From: Bacteroidota bacterium
Lineage (GTDB): Bacteria; Bacteroidota; Bacteroidia; Bacteroidales; VadinHA17
Direction of reading: 5' to 3'
Length of the DNA stretch: 8,084 bases
NCBI GenBank assembly: GCA_021816545.1
Contig: JAKAXP010000101.1
Location: 1 to 8,084 of the forward strand
Below the pieces are notes generated by a model that made no database searches, had not been told where the DNA came from, and saw only the letters and a program-made list of their open reading frames with translations. The position numbers and the translations under genes are program-made. Positions 1 to 5,240 of the stretch are shown in pieces (the first letter of the stretch is position 1; the number at the start of each line of letters is the position of its first letter).

Positions 1-610
1 CAGGCCTGATAAAAGAGGCTCCGAATATTATAAAGAAAAGTATAACGGCCAGCTTGACGATCACAATCACATTGTTGAATTTTGCGCTTTCCCTGATGCC
101 TATAACAAGCAGGGTAGTTATCAGTGAGACAATGATAAAGGCAGGCAGGTTGAACGGAGGATTACACATCCATGCAGGAATAATGATGCCCATCCCGGCG
201 AGCAGGTTCACCAGGTAACCTGACCAGCCTATTGCCACGGTGATTGAACAAACTGCATATTCGAGAATCAGATCCCATCCGATTATCCACGCCAGAAGCT
301 CGCCAATTGTTGCATAGGCATAGGTATAGGCGCTTCCGCTTACGGGAATTATTGAAGCGAATTCAGCATAGCACAGGGCAGCGAAAACGCATGCGATTGC
401 CGATACCCCGAAGGATACTGTAATTGCCGGACCGGCATGGAGAGCAGCTCCCACCCCGGTAAGGACAAAGATGCCGGTGCCGATTATGGCACCTATACCT
501 AACAGGACCAGGTCAAATGAACCGAGGGCCCTTTTCAGCTTATGGTCGCCTTCTTCTGTCTGGGCGATCAGCTCCTCAACCGATTTTTTTGCAAAGAAAT
601 TGTTGGCCAT
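1..610 (-). CDS. APC-family amino acid permease, partial (C-terminal part beyond left edge)
   Basis: This is an inner-membrane amino acid permease of the APC superfamily, most like the YfnA/CAT (cationic amino acid transporter) branch; the substrate cannot be read from sequence. The N-terminal 203 residues are visible, out of about 450-490 expected, and the reading frame stays open to the window edge. The frame begins MANNFFAKKS at 610. The family hallmark GIGAIIGTGIFVLTG (residues 38-52) forms the broken first helix that binds the substrate backbone. It is followed by CYAEFASIIPVSGSAYTYAY (80-99), GELLAW (103-108) and IGWDLILEY (110-118), giving about five hydrophobic segments before the edge. 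It lies 15 nt downstream of a full-length paralog (626-2068) and is presumably co-transcribed with it. No Shine-Dalgarno sequence is seen. A gap-free hand alignment with the paralog gives 69 identities in the first 120 residues, which points to tandem duplication. The family call is firm; the substrate is unknown. Confidence 0.9.
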   Translation of the reverse strand, partial: MANNFFAKKSVEELIAQTEEGDHKLKRALGSFDLVLLGIGAIIGTGIFVLTGVGAALHAGPAITVSFGVSAIACVFAALCYAEFASIIPVSGSAYTYAYATIGELLAWIIGWDLILEYAVCSITVAIGWSGYLVNLLAGMGIIIPAWMCNPPFNLPAFIIVSLITTLLVIGIRESAKFNNVIVIVKLAVILFFIIFGASFIRP

Positions 611-625
611 ATACTTTTATTGAGT

Positions 626-2068
626 TCAGACATTCAGTTTGCTGTGCTTCTTCCCGTAGAGGAAATAGATAAGGAGGCCGATCACTGTCCATATACCAAG
701 CCTCTCCCAGGTTGTTACAGGAAGGGAAGTCATAAGGTAAAGACACCCTGCCGCACCGGCAATGGCAACAAACCATACAAGCGGCGTTTTGAACGGACGG
801 TTCATTTCCGGCCGTCTTATTCTGAGAATCAGTATACTTACGCAAACCATTGCAAAAGCAAGGAGGGTGCCTATTGATACAAGTTCGCCGATAAGGTCTA
901 TGGGGAAGAGCCCGGAGATTACTGCAATAACTGATCCGACGATAATAGTTGTGATGTGAGGAGTCCTGTATTTTTTGTGTACCCTTCCCAGGACCGGCGG
1001 CAGAAGTCCGTCGTTGGACATCGAATAAAGAATCCTTGGCATCCCGGTTATCAGCACAAGTATCACCGAGCTCATTCCGGCGATAGCGCCTATTTTGATT
1101 ATGGGCCTCAGCCAGAACAGGCTCGGTCCGGCGGAGTCGATACCGACTGCGATGGGATCAGGTACATTTAGCAGCCTGTAATTTACCATCCCGGTAAGAA
1201 CAAGTGAAACGGCGATGTAAAGAACAGTAACTATAATCAGTGACCCCAGAATCCCTTTCGCCATGTCGCGCTGCGGATTCTTTGCTTCCTGGGCAACAGT
1301 TGAGACGGCATCAAATCCCACAAAGGCGAGGAAGATAATTCCCGCAGCCCTGAAAACGCCGCTCCAGCCGAACTGGCCCTGTATACCTGTGTTTTCCGGG
1401 ATGAACGGGACATAATTGTCTGTATTAATGTGTGACAGCCCAAACCCGATGAAAAGGAGAATCACCGCAATCTTTACGATCACGATTATGTTGTTGAACC
1501 TGACCGATTCCTTAATTCCGAACACGAGGACCGTGGTAATGAGGGCTACTATGAAGACGGAAGGAAGATTGATTATGGCTCCTGTTTGGATCCAGCCTTC
1601 ATGGTAATCAAGAGGTGCACTGCTTAATTCAGGAGGAATCACAATACCCCAGTCCTTCAGGAAGCTTACGACATACCCTGACCATCCCACGGCAACCAGT
1701 GAGGCCCCGAATATATATTCAAGGACAAGGTTCCATCCGATAAACCAGGCAAGCAATTCACCGACGGTGGTATATGCATAGGAGTAGGCGCTTCCTGAGA
1801 TTGGAATCATCGAGGCGAACTCGGTATAGCAAAGTGCCACAAACATGCAGACAATGGCAGAAATCAGGAAGGAGATGCTGAGGGCGGGTCCGGCATACTG
1901 GGCAGCTGCTGTGCCTGTTATTACAAAAATACCTGTACCGACAATGCATCCTACTCCGATGAATATCAGGTTTGTTGCAGAGAGCGCACGTTTCAGTCCG
2001 TGTTCGGAATCTGATGCCGCCTCCATCATCTGCTGAAGCGACTTGGTTCTGAATAGTTTATTCGCCAT
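626..2068 (-). CDS. APC-family amino acid permease (YfnA/CAT-like), complete
   Basis: This is a full-length 480-residue inner-membrane permease of the amino acid-polyamine-organocation superfamily. The size fits 12 or more transmembrane helices, as in the YfnA/cationic amino acid transporter group. Visible hallmarks are GVGCIVGTGIFVITG (residues 38-52), CYTEFASMIPISGSAYSYAY (80-99) and GELLAWFIGWN (103-113), followed by a long run of hydrophobic segments and a short basic tail ending GKKHSKLNV. The start at 2068 gives an N-terminus (MANKLFRTKS) that aligns without gaps to the downstream paralog's MANNFFAKKS. It is probably the first gene of a two-permease unit: the exbD terminator lies upstream and a candidate promoter sits about 110 nt before the start. 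The next permease begins 15 nt after its stop codon. Likely role: proton-coupled or exchange uptake of amino acids. Cationic amino acids are a guess from family resemblance only. Confidence 0.92.
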   Translation of the reverse strand: MANKLFRTKSLQQMMEAASDSEHGLKRALSATNLIFIGVGCIVGTGIFVITGTAAAQYAGPALSISFLISAIVCMFVALCYTEFASMIPISGSAYSYAYTTVGELLAWFIGWNLVLEYIFGASLVAVGWSGYVVSFLKDWGIVIPPELSSAPLDYHEGWIQTGAIINLPSVFIVALITTVLVFGIKESVRFNNIIVIVKIAVILLFIGFGLSHINTDNYVPFIPENTGIQGQFGWSGVFRAAGIIFLAFVGFDAVSTVAQEAKNPQRDMAKGILGSLIIVTVLYIAVSLVLTGMVNYRLLNVPDPIAVGIDSAGPSLFWLRPIIKIGAIAGMSSVILVLITGMPRILYSMSNDGLLPPVLGRVHKKYRTPHITTIIVGSVIAVISGLFPIDLIGELVSIGTLLAFAMVCVSILILRIRRPEMNRPFKTPLVWFVAIAGAAGCLYLMTSLPVTTWERLGIWTVIGLLIYFLYGKKHSKLNV

Positions 2069-2180
2069 TTATGAAATAAGAATTTTCCGTTTCAATAATG
2101 TTTGCCATGTTTAATGACCGGCCGCCTGAGATAAGTAGAATTGAATTATGGGCCAGGCATGTACTGATGCAAACGGAAGT

Positions 2181-2211
2181 TAAAAGTATTGAAATTATCC
2201 ATAGGCAGCAA
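2181..2211 (-). promoter_or_regulatory. Candidate Bacteroidota promoter for the permease pair
   Basis: On the minus strand, TTG (2211-2209) is followed after 20 nt by TACTTTTA (2188-2181). This matches the Bacteroidota -33/-7 pattern TTG-N19-21-TAnnTTTG except for the final base. It lies between the exb operon terminator and the permease start and would give a leader of about 105-110 nt. The region is AT-rich, so a chance match is possible. Confidence 0.35.
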
Positions 2212-2240
2212 CTGCAGGATCTTATGTTATACAGTTGTTT

Positions 2241-2270
2241 AAAAAAAAAAGCTGCCACAGGTGTGGCAGC
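2241..2270 (-). terminator. Intrinsic terminator of the exbB-exbD operon
   Basis: A perfect 8-bp hairpin (arms GCTGCCAC and GTGGCAGC, 4-nt loop) occupies 2251-2270. On the minus strand it is followed directly by ten T residues (2250-2241). It starts 54 nt after the stop codon of the last exbD gene. This is a textbook Rho-independent terminator for minus-strand transcription; the plus strand has no comparable T tract after the hairpin, so it should act in one direction. Confidence 0.93.
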
Positions 2271-2324
2271 ATCTCATTCTTAAAGCCCGTAACAGGACAA
2301 TGATCCTGGCCCGGGTAAATTTAT

Positions 2325-2807
2325 TTATTGCCCGTAGACTATACGGTCAACGTTCGTACTGGCATACATTATCTTCAGCGCACTGGCACGTCTCAGAGCC
2401 TGCTTGACATCTGTTACGATTCCCATACGTGCGTCCTTGTCGATCTTGAGCACCACAAGCATTTTTGTCTTGTCAGCCTCATTGAGCTGTTCACGTTCCT
2501 GGGCTATGAAATCCTGGATGTCAGCTATCTCTTTGTATGTGTCATTCAGCTGTATTTTAGGTTCTGCGCCGTAAAGTGCCTGAAAGTTTTCCAACGGTTC
2601 TCCGATGAATATGAAACTTGCAAGGGATTTTTTCTCCAATACCTTCCCTTCGGTGGTTTCCGGAAGTCTGACCGTTACCATAACATCAGTCTCGCGCATG
2701 GTTGTGATAGCCATGAAGAAGAAGAGCACGATGAAGACTATATCAGGGAGTGACGCAGTACTGATGGCTTTTACCGTTTTTCCGCCGGTTTTCACGAATC
2801 TTGCCAT
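2325..2807 (-). CDS. Biopolymer transport protein ExbD/TolR family (second copy)
   Basis: This is the second ExbD-type subunit of the operon, 160 residues, single-pass and anchored in the inner membrane with a periplasmic domain. The short basic N-terminus (MARFVKTGGKTVK) precedes one helix, about residues 19-36 (SLPDIVFIVLFFFMAITT). That helix carries D22, which aligns with the essential proton-carrying aspartate of ExbD/TolR. The periplasmic part (about 40-160) includes a charged, probably helical stretch at 92-114, and then MLVVLKIDKDARMG and VKQALRRAS, typical of the ExbD C-terminal fold (a beta strand followed by a helix that pairs subunits). It starts 4 nt after the stop codon of the first exbD. 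An AGGAG at 2821-2817, inside the upstream gene's end and 9 nt from the ATG, could serve as a ribosome site, which is unusual in this phylum. It is clearly different from the first copy, so it is not a recent duplicate. The operon terminator follows. Confidence 0.9.
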   Translation of the reverse strand: MARFVKTGGKTVKAISTASLPDIVFIVLFFFMAITTMRETDVMVTVRLPETTEGKVLEKKSLASFIFIGEPLENFQALYGAEPKIQLNDTYKEIADIQDFIAQEREQLNEADKTKMLVVLKIDKDARMGIVTDVKQALRRASALKIMYASTNVDRIVYGQ

Positions 2808-2811
2808 AACT

Positions 2812-3393
2812 CTATTCTCCTATCCTTTTTGGTTCAGCCTCCGAGATCGGTACCTCGAAGAAGTCATCAATCGCACCCCTGCGGTCATCATCAAGCTTGT
2901 CATACGGCATTCCAAACTGCTGCCTTGAAAGATCATCACGGAGCTTTGCCCTTGCAGCAATAAGTTCATTCTGCACAGCAATGTATACGCCATACTTTGT
3001 TCCGATATCATTCTGCAATGATATGACAGCTTTTGTGACGGCAACATTTCCGAAGAAGGGGATATTTACCACGTGCTTTTCGGGCATGTTTGGAGAGTCA
3101 TTTGGATTAAGAATGAAGTTATGGGCAATTTCTCTCAGCCGGTTGAAATCTGTCAGCTGGCCCTCTACAAGCAACATATTGTCCTTGTTTACTTTTACCT
3201 CAAGGATATTCCGGTCATTGATCTTATTGACATCCTGAGGAATGTTTGGGTCAGGGATTGCCGGCAGCTGACGCATGAGGCCGGTATCCGTGTCCAGCGT
3301 CGTAACGGCCAGGAAGAATATTAGTAGGAGGAATGCAATATCAGCCATTGAGCCTGCATTGATCTCCGGTACTGACCTTCTTTTTCTTGCCAT
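2812..3393 (-). CDS. Biopolymer transport protein ExbD/TolR family (first copy)
   Basis: This is an ExbD-type proton-channel subunit of 193 residues, longer than the roughly 140 residues of E. coli ExbD. The basic N-terminus MARKRRSVPEINAGSMAD leads into one transmembrane helix at about residues 16-33 with the conserved aspartate D18. A proline-rich link follows (LPAIPDPNIPQD, 43-54), then a periplasmic ExbD fold with strands near 62-78 (NILEVKVNKDNMLLVEGQ) and a helix near 82-95. The region after about 140 is charged and extends beyond the usual ExbD end (EAEPKRIGE at the C-terminus). It sits 36 nt after the 4-TM gene and 4 nt before the second exbD, within a single transcription unit with exbB. 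It should associate with the ExbB pentamer in the inner membrane and convert proton flow into work on a periplasmic partner, classically TonB. No tonB is present in the window. Confidence 0.91.
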   Translation of the reverse strand: MARKRRSVPEINAGSMADIAFLLLIFFLAVTTLDTDTGLMRQLPAIPDPNIPQDVNKINDRNILEVKVNKDNMLLVEGQLTDFNRLREIAHNFILNPNDSPNMPEKHVVNIPFFGNVAVTKAVISLQNDIGTKYGVYIAVQNELIAARAKLRDDLSRQQFGMPYDKLDDDRRGAIDDFFEVPISEAEPKRIGE

Positions 3394-3429
3394 GTGGAAA
3401 GATTTTACTCCGCGAGGGCGGAAATTCGC

Positions 3430-3891
3430 TTACTTTTTAAAATTCTTGGATATCACTGAATATAAAATGGACAGGAAGGCAAGTCCCAGCAGGAAATATC
3501 CGACATACAGCCCTACATCCGTCAGGAACAAAGTCCGCGGAACATTATCCTTTCCCTTGTAGTGAGGAAGGTCAAGAACAGTATTGTCTGCAATCAGGGC
3601 AGCAAGCGCGATAAGCACAACGGCTACAACCACCGTGATCAGTGTTCCCTTTAAATTACTCGGATTAACTATAAAGTTCCTTACAGAGAAAAATACGGTA
3701 AGAAGAACTGTAATTCCAAGCAGGATGTAAGCATATACTATAAAAGAGTTGGTGATTTTCGGTTCTTCATACCTCGTCCCCTCAGTACCCGGAACCACAC
3801 CGCCAAGGAAGAAGATTATGGCGAAGATCACTGTGAGTCCCATAAAGACCCACAGGACGATTGTTGACAAGCGTTTTACCTTTTCTGACAT
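3430..3891 (-). CDS. Four-helix membrane protein of the exbB-exbD operon, function unknown
   Basis: This is a 153-residue hydrophobic protein that I cannot assign to a named family. Four hydrophobic segments are visible at about residues 10-33, 50-70, 82-101 and 121-147. Positively charged flanks (MSEKVKR at the start, RNFIVNPSNLK between helices 2 and 3, SKNFKK at the end) predict both termini and the middle loop in the cytoplasm. Two short loops, 34-49 (acidic, EGTRYEEP) and 102-120, would face the periplasm. No cysteine pair, nucleotide-binding motif or catalytic motif is seen. It lies between exbB (6-nt gap upstream) and the first exbD (36 nt downstream), inside one operon, so an accessory or structural role in the proton-channel complex is a reasonable inference. 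From memory, a hypothetical membrane protein at this position is common in Bacteroidota, but its function there is also unknown. Confidence 0.85.
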   Translation of the reverse strand: MSEKVKRLSTIVLWVFMGLTVIFAIIFFLGGVVPGTEGTRYEEPKITNSFIVYAYILLGITVLLTVFFSVRNFIVNPSNLKGTLITVVVAVVLIALAALIADNTVLDLPHYKGKDNVPRTLFLTDVGLYVGYFLLGLAFLSILYSVISKNFKK

Positions 3892-3897
3892 GGCAGC

Positions 3898-4710
3898 TTA
3901 TTTTTGGGCGTATTTGACCAGCATATCCATGAGTGAAATTGAGGAATCTTCCATCTGGTTGGAGATACTGTCAATTTTTGAAAGAATATAGTTGTAGAAT
4001 ACCTGGAGGATGATTGCAACAACAAGTCCGAACACTGTGGTGATAAGGGCTACCTTGATACCGCCGGCAACGATTGTTGCGGATACGGTTCCGGCCTGTT
4101 CAATTGCATCGAATGCCTGGATCATCCCGATAACTGTTCCGAGGAACCCGAGCATGGGAGCAAGTGCAATGAAAAGAGAAATCCAAGAAAGGTTCTTCTC
4201 AAGGAGACCGGCCTGCACACCGCCATATGATACAATGGCTTTCTCTGCCATTTCCGGGCCTTCATGCGCCCTGTCAAGACCCTGGTAGAAAATGCTTGCT
4301 ACAGGTCCCCTTGTGTTCCGGCAGATTTCTTTTGCTGAATCAAGCCCTTCTTCCTTGAGTGACTTCTCAATTTTTGTAAGCAGCTTGTCAGTGTTGGTTG
4401 TTGCCAGGTTAAGGTAAAGTATTCTTTCAATTGCTATTGCAAGACCAAAAATAAGACAGAGAAGAATTGATGACATGAACCCTGCGCCTCCTTCAATAAA
4501 AAGTCTCTTGATCTCCTTGTGGAGGACTGCTTCTCCTGCAGGAGCTGCAGTTTGCGCCTGTTCGTCAAGTTGCTGCGTGGTGGCAGCCTGTGTCTGTTCG
4601 GTGGTCTGTTGCGTTGTTGCAGTCTGTTCGGTCTGTGCCTGTGATGCCTGTGACGTACCGATAAGCAGCAGAGCTGCAAATGCCATAAATACAAGAACTC
4701 TTTTCATCAT
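3898..4710 (-). CDS. exbB: MotA/TolQ/ExbB proton channel family protein (ExbB)
   Basis: This is the channel-forming subunit of an ExbB/ExbD-type motor, 270 residues, in the inner membrane. The N-terminus (residues 1-25, MMKR followed by a hydrophobic core and ending ASQA) looks like a cleavable signal peptide. It is followed by a Gln/Thr-rich linker (about 26-58) with an internal near-repeat (TEQTATTQQ and TEQTQAATTQQ). The ExbB core then shows transmembrane segments at about 76-100, 174-198 and 213-242, with a large cytoplasmic loop between the first two. Family signatures are ALAPMLGFLGTVIGMIQAF (182-200, polar T192) and GGIKVALITTVFGLVVAI (216-233, T224/T225); these threonines line the channel in the family. 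The start could be either codon of ATGATG (4710 or 4707). It is the first gene of the operon, just downstream of a strong promoter and without a Shine-Dalgarno sequence. E. coli ExbB places its N-terminus in the periplasm, so a processed signal peptide would give the same topology. Confidence 0.92.
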   Translation of the reverse strand: MMKRVLVFMAFAALLLIGTSQASQAQTEQTATTQQTTEQTQAATTQQLDEQAQTAAPAGEAVLHKEIKRLFIEGGAGFMSSILLCLIFGLAIAIERILYLNLATTNTDKLLTKIEKSLKEEGLDSAKEICRNTRGPVASIFYQGLDRAHEGPEMAEKAIVSYGGVQAGLLEKNLSWISLFIALAPMLGFLGTVIGMIQAFDAIEQAGTVSATIVAGGIKVALITTVFGLVVAIILQVFYNYILSKIDSISNQMEDSSISLMDMLVKYAQK

Positions 4711-4737
4711 GTCAGATTATTAATAGGAATATTAGGA

Positions 4738-4767
4738 CAAAAATATAAAAAAATGGAAAGCGTACAA
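4738..4767 (-). promoter_or_regulatory. Bacteroidota-type promoter of the exbB operon
   Basis: On the minus strand, TTG (4767-4765) is separated by exactly 19 nt from TATTTTTG (4745-4738). This is a full match to the Bacteroidota consensus TTG-N19-TAnnTTTG. It lies between the tRNA terminator and the exbB start and predicts a short leader of about 20-25 nt. It implies that the exb operon is transcribed independently of the upstream tRNA. Confidence 0.75.
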
Positions 4768-4837
4768 CGGCGATTTGAATTTAATAAAAATTAAGGATTG
4801 GGGCGGGAGCGGGCTCTCTTCGGGTCTTCGGTAAAAT

Positions 4838-4867
4838 AAATGATCCCGCCGGTGGCGGGATTCATTT
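4838..4867 (-). terminator. Intrinsic terminator downstream of tRNA-Ser
   Basis: A strong hairpin has inner arms ATCCCGCC (4843-4850) and GGCGGGAT (4854-4861) with a 3-nt loop, extended outward by AAATG (4838-4842) and CATTT (4863-4867) around a one-base bulge. On the minus strand the 3' side runs into TTTATTTTA. It starts 8 nt after the mature tRNA 3' end, as expected for a terminator of the tRNA transcript, and separates it from the exbB promoter. Confidence 0.85.
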
Positions 4868-4875
4868 AATTGTTG

Positions 4876-4963
4876 CGGAGAGAGGGGGATTCGAACCCCC
4901 GATACCCTTTAGGGGTATACTAGCTTTCCAGGCGAGCCAGTTCAACCACTCCTGCATCTCTCC
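4876..4963 (-). tRNA. tRNA-Ser, anticodon GGA
   Basis: This is a complete class II tRNA of 88 nt without an encoded CCA; the three bases after the discriminator G (4876) read CAA. The acceptor stem GGAGAGA (4963-4957) pairs perfectly with TCTCTCC (4883-4877). The T arm has a perfect 5-bp stem (CCCCC... on the plus strand at 4896-4900 with GGGGG at 4884-4888) around TTCGAAT. The long variable arm (TACCC/GGGTA) is typical of serine tRNA. The anticodon loop CTGGAAA (4931-4925) gives anticodon GGA, decoding UCC/UCU. The anticodon stem CTCGC/GCTAG (4936-4932 and 4924-4920) has a C-U mismatch at its middle pair (29-41), which is unusual. Its own candidate promoter and a terminator flank it. Identity is certain; whether the mismatch is real or a sequencing error cannot be decided here. 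Confidence 0.97.
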
Positions 4964-4974
4964 AAAAAACGGCC

Positions 4975-5003
4975 GCAATTTACAAAATTTTTCCTTCCGG
5001 CAA
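4975..5003 (-). promoter_or_regulatory. Candidate promoter of tRNA-Ser
   Basis: On the minus strand, TTG (5003-5001) is followed after 18 nt by TAAATTGC (4982-4975), a partial match to TAnnTTTG. The -7 element ends 11 nt before the mature tRNA 5' end, which suits a short tRNA leader. It sits just beyond the tandem repeat array. The match is imperfect, so this is tentative. Confidence 0.4.
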
Positions 5004-5009
5004 CAGGCT

Positions 5010-5240
5010 CAGTCCATTTCGCAGGAGAGTGGCACGGCGCTGACCCCTTTAGCTCATTTCGCAGCAGATTGGCACGGCACTGCCCGCCCTCAGCTCATTT
5101 CGCCGCAGAGCGGCCTGCAGCAGACTGCCCTCCGCTCTTTGTGCCGCATAGCGGCCCTGTGCTGAAACCTCTCCTCAGCTCATTTCGCCGCACAGCGGTC
5201 CGGCGCTGCCCGCCCTCAGCTCATTTCGCCGCAGAGCGGC
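5010..5240. repeat. Degenerate ~41-bp tandem repeat, six copies, seeded by the end of ansA
   Basis: Six copies of a 24-bp core (plus strand CAGCTCATTTCG then CCGCAGAGCGGC) start at 5010, 5050, 5091, 5132, 5176 and 5217, with spacings of 40, 41, 41, 44 and 41 bp. The 17-20-bp intervals are also related (ends such as CTGCCCGCCCT), so the whole 41 bp is the unit. Copies 3 and 6 have identical cores; copies 4, 2 and 1 are more diverged. Each good core contains the short inverted repeat GCCGC-N3-GCGGC. The copy at 5217-5240 is the last eight codons of ansA, with the stop codon straddling its edge (5218-5216). The other copies lie in the untranslated region between ansA and tRNA-Ser. Because 41 is not a multiple of 3, the array is not coding. 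Confidence 0.88.

Noticed and set aside
2058..2258. Minus-strand ORF of 66 codons between the exb terminator and the permease
   Set aside because: It would start in the terminator T tract and overlap the permease start in another frame. Its hydrophobic, Cys/Ser-rich product has no coding character.
2328..2753. Plus-strand ORF of 141 codons
   Set aside because: It lies fully antisense to the second exbD, has no recognisable domain and no promoter; it is a shadow of the real gene.
3396..3425. Small hairpin CCGC-CCTC-GCGG before the first exbD
   Set aside because: The stem is only 4 bp with no T tract; it is too weak to call an attenuator or processing site.
4475..4723. Cysteine-rich plus-strand ORF (82 codons)
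   Set aside because: It is the antisense of the Gln/Thr-rich linker and signal peptide of ExbB; the cysteines and valines come from reverse-complemented CAG/ACA codons.
4816..4832. Tandem TCTTCGGG / TCTTCGGT pair
   Set aside because: There are only two 8-bp copies in a GC-rich spacer, with no associated stem or motif; it is likely chance.
5010..5240. Possible CRISPR array (repeated 24-bp core with 17-20-bp intervals)
   Set aside because: The intervals are too short and are related to each other (shared CTGCCCGCCCT ends), the cores are degenerate, one core is ansA coding sequence, and no cas genes are present. It is a tandem repeat.
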